Assembly (NCBI GenBank): GCA_027451885.1
Contig: DAIDHX010000216.1
Location: forward strand, 1-52,283
Direction: 5' to 3'
Length of the DNA stretch: 52,283 bases
Source of the DNA: Planctomycetales bacterium
GTDB taxonomy: Bacteria > Planctomycetota > Planctomycetia > Isosphaerales > Isosphaeraceae
Part shown: one piece after another, positions 25,672-32,942 of the stretch
Layout of the letters: each line of letters starts with the position of its first letter
Numbering within the stretch: position 1 is the stretch's first letter
Notes under the pieces: generated by a model
The model's input: the letters and a program-made list of their open reading frames with translations, nothing else
The model's database searches: none
Told to the model about the DNA's origin: nothing
Position numbers and translations under genes: made by a program

Positions 25672-27471
25672 TCAATCCTCTTGTTGGTGCGCACGTTCGA
25701 TCACCGGAAACGCAATCGCCCACCCGACCTGCACGCCCTTGAGCCCGCGAATCTGGTGGCAGACCTGCTCAAACGCCTCAGGCGCGGCGGAATGTGAAAC
25801 CACGACGCCGCGCGTGGGATCCGCGAGGCGGCGGATTTCACCGACCTTGTCGATCCACGCGCCTTGATAACGCCAGACACCCTCGGCCCGCGCGTGCCGC
25901 CAGGGCCAGGGCTTACCCGCCGGGGATGATTCAAAAGGCTCGAGCGCGACTTCGGAAACAAGCAAGACAATCGCCTGGAAGCCTGGGCCGTCGCTCAGGC
26001 TGAAGTACTGGGTTGGGCCGGGCGGATAATCGATCCGCGCGGTTGCGACTGGTGCTTGCGAGGCGTTTTCCGGCATCAGGAGTTGCGTGCCGCCGTCGGT
26101 ATTGAGCGCGAGCAAATACGCATAAGCAGGGCGTTCAAGCCGGATCGAGACGCGGATCAGGTCTCCTTCGTGGGCCTCGAACCGCGCCGTGCCAATCGCC
26201 CCCAATGCCTTGAGGTTCGCACCTGGCTCGAAGAGATCCACTTCGAAGCGCGTGACGCCTGGCGCTGGAGCAGGGGGCGCGGGGCGCGGCCAGAACGCCG
26301 CGGCCGCGCTCAGGCCCACCATCCCCGCGGCGAGCAAGGCCGACAAACCCACGAGCCGCCTTGGCCGCTTCAGATACCTGCGTAGACTTTGCGCGAATTC
26401 CTCGGCCGATGGCATGCGCAAGAGAGGATCCGCGGCAAGCGCCTGGCTGCAAATCTCGGCCAAAGCGCGGGGGATGGGCGCGGTCGAAGCGCGCAGGGGA
26501 ATGGGCGCGCCCAGCCGCGCCTGCCGCAGAATCGACGCGCGCGAAAGCCCGCGGTAGGGCGGACAGCCCGAAAGCAAGTAATACAGCACTGCGCCCAGGC
26601 CGAAAACGTCGGTCCGAGGACCGATCAGATCCACCCGCCCCTGGGCCTGCTCCGGGCTCATGAACGCGGGAGTGCCGGCGACCCAGTCGCTGGGATCGCT
26701 CAACCAGGCGTGCCTGACCCGGGCCAGCCCCAGATCAATGAGCCGGGCGCGGCCTGTCGGATCGATGAGCACGTTGCTCGGTTTGATGTCTTGATGCACA
26801 ATGCCTCGCGCGTGCAAGTAAGCAACTGCGTTCGCAATTTCGGCGACGATCTCGGCGCAGCGCGCGGGGCTGGGATCGTGCTGCTGGAAATACTGGTGCA
26901 GGACCAGGCCAGGCACATACTCCATCACGAGAAAGACATGCCCGTCGTCGTGGTCGAGATCGAACACGCGCACGAGCCCCGGGTGCTCGCATTCTGCGAG
27001 CAGCCTGGCTTCGCGTACGAGCCGCTCACGCCCATCGGGATCGATCGTGATCGGCAAGCGTGATCGTTTGAGCACAAGCTCATGCCTAAGCCGGGGATGA
27101 ACGACGCGGAAGACGTCCGCCTGGCCGCCGCCGCCGAGCGCTTCGATGACTTCGTACTGGCCGATGTGCCTGCGCTCCGGGGCAGTGGTCGAGACGATTG
27201 GGGGCGGATGCAGGGCGGTTTCGGTGGCCGAGGATTCGTCGGCCGAATCCGCGCCCGAGGCCGAGTCGCCCGTACGATAGCGTTTCCAGAGTCTCAGCGC
27301 CTCCAGATCCGCGGCCAGTTCGAGATTGCCGATACCCTGCGCGCCCAGCCACTGCCCCGGGTCGATCGCGGCTCCGCGTTTCAGCTCCTCCCAGTAGCGA
27401 TCGAGCAGGCGCGAGCGCTCGAGCTCCAGAGACGCGTCGTACTCGTCCACCAGGCGGCCGTCGTCGATCAT
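25672..27471 (-). CDS. Membrane Ser/Thr protein kinase with DUF4384-like tail
   Basis: A 599-residue protein. The kinase domain (about 104-370) has the glycine loop GGGGQADVF (113-121), Lys135, Glu154, catalytic loop HQDIKPSN (226-233), DLG (246-248) and SPE (272-274). It should be active, but HQD replaces the usual HRD, so activation-loop phosphorylation may not control it. A short N-terminal helical region (to about 65) and a linker precede the kinase. A single membrane helix (about 373-394) places the remaining 200 residues outside; they include a DUF4384-like beta domain (GDLIRVSIRLERPAYAYLLA). It overlaps the sigma factor gene by 4 bases (ATGA) and is 2 bases from the CHAT gene. Phosphorylation of the sigma factor or GTPase is possible but unproven. 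Confidence 0.92.
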   Translation of the reverse strand: MIDDGRLVDEYDASLELERSRLLDRYWEELKRGAAIDPGQWLGAQGIGNLELAADLEALRLWKRYRTGDSASGADSADESSATETALHPPPIVSTTAPERRHIGQYEVIEALGGGGQADVFRVVHPRLRHELVLKRSRLPITIDPDGRERLVREARLLAECEHPGLVRVFDLDHDDGHVFLVMEYVPGLVLHQYFQQHDPSPARCAEIVAEIANAVAYLHARGIVHQDIKPSNVLIDPTGRARLIDLGLARVRHAWLSDPSDWVAGTPAFMSPEQAQGRVDLIGPRTDVFGLGAVLYYLLSGCPPYRGLSRASILRQARLGAPIPLRASTAPIPRALAEICSQALAADPLLRMPSAEEFAQSLRRYLKRPRRLVGLSALLAAGMVGLSAAAAFWPRPAPPAPAPGVTRFEVDLFEPGANLKALGAIGTARFEAHEGDLIRVSIRLERPAYAYLLALNTDGGTQLLMPENASQAPVATARIDYPPGPTQYFSLSDGPGFQAIVLLVSEVALEPFESSPAGKPWPWRHARAEGVWRYQGAWIDKVGEIRRLADPTRGVVVSHSAAPEAFEQVCHQIRGLKGVQVGWAIAFPVIERAHQQED

Positions 27472-28247
27472 GGCGCGTCATCCCGCGTTGGATCGAGGAA
27501 TTCTCGGTACTCGGCCAGCCAGTCTTGCACGGCTTCCGGGCGGATCTGGAGCCGCGTGGCGATCGCGCTTGCGTCCAGCTTCTGAAACCGGCAGAGGCCG
27601 ATGGCGTCCTGGACGAGCGGTTCGATTCTGTGCCTGTCCATGCACTCGATCAGCCGGAGCGCCTGGCCAAGCTGGTGTACAGCGCGGCTGTAGCGCTTTC
27701 GCACCGCCGGGGGCTGAACGCCCAGGCGAGCGGCGATCTCCTCGTGACTGAGATTCTCGGTATTGCGCAGCCGGATCAATTCCCGCTCCTCGTCTCGGCA
27801 CCAGCTTTCCGCCCGGCTTAGCCGCTCCTCGATTTCTCGCGCTGCCGCCTGCTCCGGAACCGGCGTGGCCGGGTCGAGCGGATCCCACGCCGCCTCATGT
27901 CCCGATCCTCTTTGCAGGCCGTGCGGATCAACCGCCGCCAGACCCCGGAAGCGATTGAGCTGCAACGCGCGCTTCTTCATGATCCCGAGCAGCCAGGCCA
28001 GAAAGGCACGCGGACCGCGCCCCTGGAACTCATGCACCTTCTTGCTTGCCACCAGCAGCACGTCTTGCACCAGGTCGGAAGGATCGACCGCCGTATTACG
28101 CTGGCGATTCACCCTCCCCCAGGCGCGCGCACGGAGCGCAGGTCGGCACCACGCCAGGACACGTTCCAGGGCCGAGCGACTCCCCATCTGGGCTCGGTCC
28201 ACGAGCTCGGTCGGGGGTGCTCGATCGCTTCGGCCCTCGTTATTCAT
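27468..28247 (-). CDS. ECF-type sigma factor
   Basis: A 259-residue sigma-70-family protein. Region 2 is seen around DPSDLVQDVLLVASKKV and RAFLAWLLGIMKKRALQL. Region 4 (RDEERELIRLRNTENLSHEE, then IAARLGVQPPAVRKRYSRA) carries the HTH. A 50-residue C-terminal extension (CRFQKLDASAIATRLQIRP, then AVQDWLAEYREFL) follows and may be a second HTH. No anti-sigma gene is adjacent; instead its stop overlaps the kinase start by 4 bases, suggesting a kinase-linked sigma factor of the planctomycete type. It is preceded by 265 bases without a gene and so may start a transcript of its own. Regulation of its own operon is inferred. Confidence 0.88.
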   Translation of the reverse strand: MNNEGRSDRAPPTELVDRAQMGSRSALERVLAWCRPALRARAWGRVNRQRNTAVDPSDLVQDVLLVASKKVHEFQGRGPRAFLAWLLGIMKKRALQLNRFRGLAAVDPHGLQRGSGHEAAWDPLDPATPVPEQAAAREIEERLSRAESWCRDEERELIRLRNTENLSHEEIAARLGVQPPAVRKRYSRAVHQLGQALRLIECMDRHRIEPLVQDAIGLCRFQKLDASAIATRLQIRPEAVQDWLAEYREFLDPTRDDAP

Positions 28248-28512
28248 TGCCGCGAGACCTCAAAGTGTGACCAGGACGAGGCCCCCATCGGCAAGCCGAA
28301 ATCCCATCGATCATCTTCCGCCGCCTCGATGGGCCAGGGCTAATCGCGCGCAATGCCCTCACGCCGAGCTGTAAGGCAAAGCGGCGAAGGACCTTATTCA
28401 TTATTCAGGTGCGCTCGATCGCCGCAATCAAAAAAGTCTCGCAAGACATCGTGCGGCAGGGAGGGCCGCCACGTTGATGGGTCAGGGAGCGAGCGCGTGT
28501 GGGGCGGTGCAT

Positions 28513-30483
28513 TCAGCGCGCAGGCTCAAGGGTGCGACCACTGGCGGCGGGGGCCGTGCGCTTGCTCTTCAGATGCTCTTCCATTTTCTGGAACGCGATC
28601 GCTCCCGCGCCCGCGGAGGCCATTTGCACGCCCAGGTACTTGAGCCCCTTTTGGGGCGGGATCGCCACAATCACGCGTACGCCCGAACGCAAGAACTCGA
28701 CCGGTTTCCATGCCGAAAGTACGAGCCCCATGCGAGCCGCAACGGCCTTGGCCGATCGCGAGGCGGCCGCGAGATCGAGGCGCTCCATCGCCTCGCTTGT
28801 ACGGGCCAGGATTCGTGAGACGCCGCCGGCTGAGCGAACTCCCCAGTATCGCGCCAGCCGTTCGCTCGAGACCTTCGCGACCTGCGACCCCGCGCGGCCG
28901 GCTGCGCCCGCGCTGAGCAATTCCATCTCGGACCTGGCCGCGAAGCGTACGGCCGCCCTGGCTTCTTGACCTGCCGCGCTCGCGGCAAGTGCGCCTTCAG
29001 GACCAGCGATCAGCCCCAGCACGTCCGCCGCCACGAACGCCAGGTCAACCGCCGCCCACGCCGCTTCCTCACGCGAGGGAACGTAGCCTCGCAAGGCCAC
29101 GCTGCCCAGATGTGCAGCGTCGTAGAGCGGCAGGAATTTTTCAAAGCCTGGCGCCCGGTCATCTTGCTCGAGCACACGCGCCAGGCCGTCGTGCTCGATT
29201 GCCCGGATCATCGCCTGGCCGTTCGAACCCGCCGTAAACAGAAAGCCCAGGGCGAGCGTCTCGGCGAGTGTGCGATCGGGCTTTGCCGCCAGGTGGGCGA
29301 CTGCCTCAGGCGCAAGATCCACCTGCGCGATCGGGGGGATCGCCGCGGCTCCATGCCGCCGGATCACGGTGCAAAATTCAGGGTCGTGAGCATATTTTTC
29401 AATGAGCAGGAGCGCAGCCTTGCCATGCTCAGCGAGTGCGGCGGTCGCCTGCCGGGCAAGCACGGGGTCGGCCGGCAGCGCGGCGAGCGCGAGCGCGGCA
29501 TCCGGGCCTGCGTGCTCGAGCGCGCGTTCGCCCAGCGTGCCTTGATCAATGGCAAGCGCAAGCGCGCCAGGGCAACCGCCGGCCGCTTCGAAGAGACCTC
29601 GATCGAGCACGCGCCTGACATGTTCGGCCAGGCTCTCGGCCCGGTGTGATCCCAGCCAGCGCACGCATTGGTCCTGGTTCACAAGCAAGAGAATCAGCAC
29701 CTGTTCGAGCGGCTGATCTTCGAGTGCGGCGGCCACGTCTCCGAGCGATTCGAGCACGAGGAACCCAGGCAATCCTTGCGTTTGAAAAGCCCGCGCAGCA
29801 AGCCGGGGGTATTTGGTGGCGATCGCAAGCGCGCGTCTCAGACTCGCCGGACCGTCCTCGAGCCCAAAAAGCGCGAGCGCCCCGAGGATGCTTTGGAGCT
29901 CGGCTTCAGGTAAGCGATTGGTTCGCGCCTGGTCGAGGAATTCAGCCATTGCTTCTGGTTCGGCAAGCAAGAGGGGCAGGAGCGCGGGCCGTTCCGCCGC
30001 CAGCTTGAGCCGGGCTGGGTCAAGCGCTGCGATCTCGTCAATGAGCAGCGCCCGATCGCCATTCGCCTCGCGCTTCAGCCCGAAATATTCGCGCCAGTGG
30101 ACGAGGAGCTCGGCCGCGGCATCGTCCCCGACCAGATGACGGAGCTTGCGAAAATCCTGCGGGCGCTGTTCCCGCAAGTAGAGGGCCTCCAGGTCGAGCC
30201 GGTCGAGCAACTTGAGCCCGAGCAGCCCATCCTCCTGTTCGATTTGCCAGGCCTGGCGGCCAAAGCGGCTGGCAACCCGCTCGACCAGCTTGCGTGTGGA
30301 TTCGCCCTCGGCTCGATAGCGCCTGGCCAGTAAACCCGCGGCCGACTCCGGCTCCCCAGCGCGGGGCGCAGGCGCAGCCCAACTCGGCCGGGAAAATCCA
30401 TCCAGCCGTGGACTCTTCCCCGCCAGCTTGATGGCAAGCATCGCCGCCGTCACAAACACCAGCAGCAAGATTCCTCGCTTCAT
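28513..30483 (-). CDS. Exported helical-repeat protein upstream of the sigma-kinase-CHAT genes
   Basis: A 656-residue protein beginning with a signal or anchor (GILLLVFVTAAMLAIKLAG). Start ATG 30483 has GAGGA about 4 bases upstream; a 61-codon extension to 30666 would bury the signal and is rejected. The body is Ala/Leu-rich and helical. One stretch (ALLLIEKYAHDPEFCTVIRR, then HGAAAIPPI) resembles the repeat of the 21314-22297 protein, so a HEAT/ARM-like scaffold is inferred. The C-terminal part (VAIPPQKGLKYLGVQMASAG, then AGAIAFQKMEEH) has a weak hydrophobic segment. The gene faces the same way as the sigma factor, 265 bases before it. No function can be assigned. Confidence 0.72.
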   Translation of the reverse strand: MKRGILLLVFVTAAMLAIKLAGKSPRLDGFSRPSWAAPAPRAGEPESAAGLLARRYRAEGESTRKLVERVASRFGRQAWQIEQEDGLLGLKLLDRLDLEALYLREQRPQDFRKLRHLVGDDAAAELLVHWREYFGLKREANGDRALLIDEIAALDPARLKLAAERPALLPLLLAEPEAMAEFLDQARTNRLPEAELQSILGALALFGLEDGPASLRRALAIATKYPRLAARAFQTQGLPGFLVLESLGDVAAALEDQPLEQVLILLLVNQDQCVRWLGSHRAESLAEHVRRVLDRGLFEAAGGCPGALALAIDQGTLGERALEHAGPDAALALAALPADPVLARQATAALAEHGKAALLLIEKYAHDPEFCTVIRRHGAAAIPPIAQVDLAPEAVAHLAAKPDRTLAETLALGFLFTAGSNGQAMIRAIEHDGLARVLEQDDRAPGFEKFLPLYDAAHLGSVALRGYVPSREEAAWAAVDLAFVAADVLGLIAGPEGALAASAAGQEARAAVRFAARSEMELLSAGAAGRAGSQVAKVSSERLARYWGVRSAGGVSRILARTSEAMERLDLAAASRSAKAVAARMGLVLSAWKPVEFLRSGVRVIVAIPPQKGLKYLGVQMASAGAGAIAFQKMEEHLKSKRTAPAASGRTLEPAR

Positions 30484-30806
30484 CACGTCCTCGCGCGAGG
30501 TGTCCCGGATCCCTCTTGAATGGGCATGGGTTTTTCGCCCACGAATCCATTCTATCAAGCGAAATCGCGCAGCCCGGCTCGATCTTCCGAGATCGAACTT
30601 ACCCAGTCCTTGCGTTCGATCACCCTCGAATTCCTGGAATAATCGGCACGTCACACTTGCGTGCAATCTTTCCGGATCGCCCTCTCTTTCGCCTCCTGGA
30701 GAGAATTCTCAATTGATTCGGACTCAGGGTCTGGTAACGTGACATTGGGTCGACCGGTTGCGGAGGCGAGTGCTTCCGGGCGGTCGACGATCACCTGGAA
30801 CCGGCC
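30484..30806. other. Divergent intergenic region before pyruvate kinase
   Basis: About 320 bases lie between the repeat-protein gene (minus) and pyk (plus), so promoters for both must be here. Frames on either strand lack codon bias or family-like sequence. I see no repeat or RNA fold worth naming. Confidence 0.4.
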
Positions 30807-32339
30807 ATGAACCGCTCGCCTTCGAAGTCGATCGATCACGTTCGTACGAAGATCGTGGCCACGATTGGGCCTGCGTCGCGTGACAAGGAAACGCTCCGCA
30901 AGCTCGTGCGTGCCGGCGTGGACGTCTTCCGGCTCAATTTTTCCCATGGGGCTCACGAGGAACACAGCCGGGTTCTGGCCTCGATTCGTGAGGTGGAAGC
31001 CGAGGAGGGGGTGCACATCGCCGTCCTGCAGGACCTGTGCGGGCCCAAAATCCGGCTCGGCAAGTTGCCTGGCGGATCGACCGAGTGCCCGGAGGGTTCG
31101 GAGTTCACTCTCACAAACGCTCCGGACGCCGCGCTTGAACCCAACATGCTGACCTCTACGTATGTTCAGTTAGCCGATGATGTGGAGGTCGGTCAGGAGG
31201 TACTCTTCGCCGACGGCGTGGTGGCGATGAAAGTTGTTGGCCGCGGTTCGGGGTGGGCGAAGCTGAGGACCACGCTGCCGGGCGTGATTCGCTCGAGCCA
31301 GGGCATCAACGTGCCGAGTGCGAGCCTGAGTGTCGATGCGCTCACGCCCAAGGATCTGGTCGACCTTGAATGGACCGCCAAGAACGCGGTTGAGTACGTC
31401 GGGCTCTCGTTCGTGCGCCAGGCCTCGGATGTGATTCAACTGCGGCGAGAGCTCGAGGCCCGCGGCATCAAGTCCCGGATCGTGGCCAAGATCGAAAAGC
31501 CACAGGCCCTGGCCAATCTCGAAGAGATCATCGCCGAGACCGACGCGGTGATGGTCGCGCGCGGCGACCTGGGCGTTGAGCTTGATGTCACGCGGGTCCC
31601 CGCGATCCAGAAGCATATCATCGATGCGTGTCATCGTGCGCGGATTCCGGTGATCACCGCCACGCAGATGCTCAATAGCATGGAGACCTCGAGTCGACCC
31701 ACGCGCGCGGAGGCGTCGGACGTTTTCAACGCGGTGCTCGACGGCACTGACGCGGTGATGCTTTCGGGCGAGACGGCGGTTGGTCATTATCCGATCGAGG
31801 CCGTGACCATCATGAATCGGATCGCCGCCGAGGCCGAGGCGCTTTTGTTTTCGCGGCTCTCGGGCGGAGGCGCCTGGGCGTGGTCGGCCGCGGCCTGGGC
31901 GAACAGCGAGATCGACCGCGCGCCCACCGTTGCGCGTGCGGGGCGAGTTCAACCGGTTACGGAAAGCGTGGTCGAGGCCGCGAGCGGCATCTCTCGCAAG
32001 CTGCGGGCCTCGCTCCTGGCGGTATCGACGAATTCGGGCCGCACTGCGCTTGTGCTCTCAAAACAGCGCAACCCCGCGCTCACCCTGGCGCTCGCCTACG
32101 ACCTGTCCACTGCGCGCGCCATGTCGCTCTTCTGGGGTGTGACGCCCCTGACCTGGCCTGTGCTCCCCGAGCACATCCCGGTTCGTTCCTACATCATCGA
32201 CTGGTGCCGCGCCCGCGGCCTGGTCGACACGGGAGATCTGGTCGTCGCGATTCGAGGCTCGCTCCCGGACGACCCGACCCACAACGAGATCGTTGTCTTC
32301 GAAACGCCTCCGCCCGCCCAGGCGCCTCGCACGATCTAA
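30807..32339 (+). CDS. pyk: Pyruvate kinase
   Basis: The last glycolytic enzyme, which transfers phosphate from phosphoenolpyruvate to ADP. The 510-residue product shows RTKIVATIGPASRDKETL, RLNFSHGAHEEH, the Lys-containing signature KIEKPQALANLEEII, MVARGDLGVEL with the metal-binding acidic residues, and TATQMLNSMETSSRPTRAE. The A, B and C domains are all present; the C-terminal allosteric region (SGRTALVLSKQRNPALTLAL) is complete. A short Ala/Trp-rich insert (SGGGAWAWSAAAWANSE) between A and C domains is unusual. ATG 30807 matches the family start. It is alone on the plus strand and followed by a strong hairpin. Confidence 0.96.
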   Translation: MNRSPSKSIDHVRTKIVATIGPASRDKETLRKLVRAGVDVFRLNFSHGAHEEHSRVLASIREVEAEEGVHIAVLQDLCGPKIRLGKLPGGSTECPEGSEFTLTNAPDAALEPNMLTSTYVQLADDVEVGQEVLFADGVVAMKVVGRGSGWAKLRTTLPGVIRSSQGINVPSASLSVDALTPKDLVDLEWTAKNAVEYVGLSFVRQASDVIQLRRELEARGIKSRIVAKIEKPQALANLEEIIAETDAVMVARGDLGVELDVTRVPAIQKHIIDACHRARIPVITATQMLNSMETSSRPTRAEASDVFNAVLDGTDAVMLSGETAVGHYPIEAVTIMNRIAAEAEALLFSRLSGGGAWAWSAAAWANSEIDRAPTVARAGRVQPVTESVVEAASGISRKLRASLLAVSTNSGRTALVLSKQRNPALTLALAYDLSTARAMSLFWGVTPLTWPVLPEHIPVRSYIIDWCRARGLVDTGDLVVAIRGSLPDDPTHNEIVVFETPPPAQAPRTI

Positions 32340-32352
32340 GCCGTAACAAGCT

Positions 32353-32385
32353 GGGCGACCCGCGCGGCTTCCGCACAGGTCGCCC
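32353..32385. terminator. Terminator-like nested hairpin after pyk
   Basis: GGGCGACC (32353-32360) pairs perfectly with GGTCGCCC (32378-32385), and the loop contains a second stem GCGG-CTT-CCGC. TCCTTT follows. It lies 14 bases after the pyk stop and before the convergent TIGR03067 gene, so it may end both transcripts. Confidence 0.6.
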
Positions 32386-32431
32386 TCCTTTGCGCCGGGT
32401 GGATAATCGGTGCGCGACCCGGAGATTTCCC

Positions 32432-32857
32432 TTATTTTTTCTTGAGCTCGAAGGTGAAGGAATTGGGAAACTCGGTCTTGAACTCCCTGGGCCGATCGGC
32501 CTCGGGCGCTGCGAAGCAAATCATCAGCTTTTCACCATCGAATTTATAGATACCGGCCGCCTTTGATCCCTTGGCAGCGGGCGAATCGTCGGTGGCCGTG
32601 AAGTCCAGATGTTTCTCCGGTTTCGCATCGGCCTTGATCTTGATCACGAATTCATAGGCCCGCCCGGGCGCCTTGACCGAGAGGCGATCCCCCTGGAATT
32701 TCCAGGTCGTCTCCCCGCTGTCGTCCTTCGATACCCATTCGCCCTGCATGGCCTTCAGGTCGCCCTCGACTTTTGCGGAGTCATCGGCCTGAATGCGGGA
32801 CGACGCGGCCAGAAGGCCCAGACCGATCATCATGACAATCGACGTGCGCTTGAGCAT
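32432..32857 (-). CDS. TIGR03067-domain exported protein
   Basis: A 141-residue protein with a signal peptide (IVMMIGLGLLAASSRIQA). The mature core matches the planctomycete TIGR03067 pattern: LKAMQGEWVSKDDSGET, then FQGDRLSVKA and IKADAKPEKHLDFT, with AAGIYKFDGEKLMICFA before the end. The fold is a small lipocalin-like barrel; function is unknown. ATG 32857 is used because it opens directly into the signal, with GGGAG about 10 bases upstream. It lies 85 bases downstream of the CusA-type gene on the same strand, so it could be cotranscribed with the metal-efflux genes, but a metal role is not shown. Confidence 0.88.
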   Translation of the reverse strand: MLKRTSIVMMIGLGLLAASSRIQADDSAKVEGDLKAMQGEWVSKDDSGETTWKFQGDRLSVKAPGRAYEFVIKIKADAKPEKHLDFTATDDSPAAKGSKAAGIYKFDGEKLMICFAAPEADRPREFKTEFPNSFTFELKKK

Positions 32858-32942
32858 GTTCGCCAGCTCCCTGGAGAATCCGTGGATATGTAACTGCCGC
32901 GATACGGCGCGGGGCAATCGTAACAGCCCGAGCGTTTCGCAA

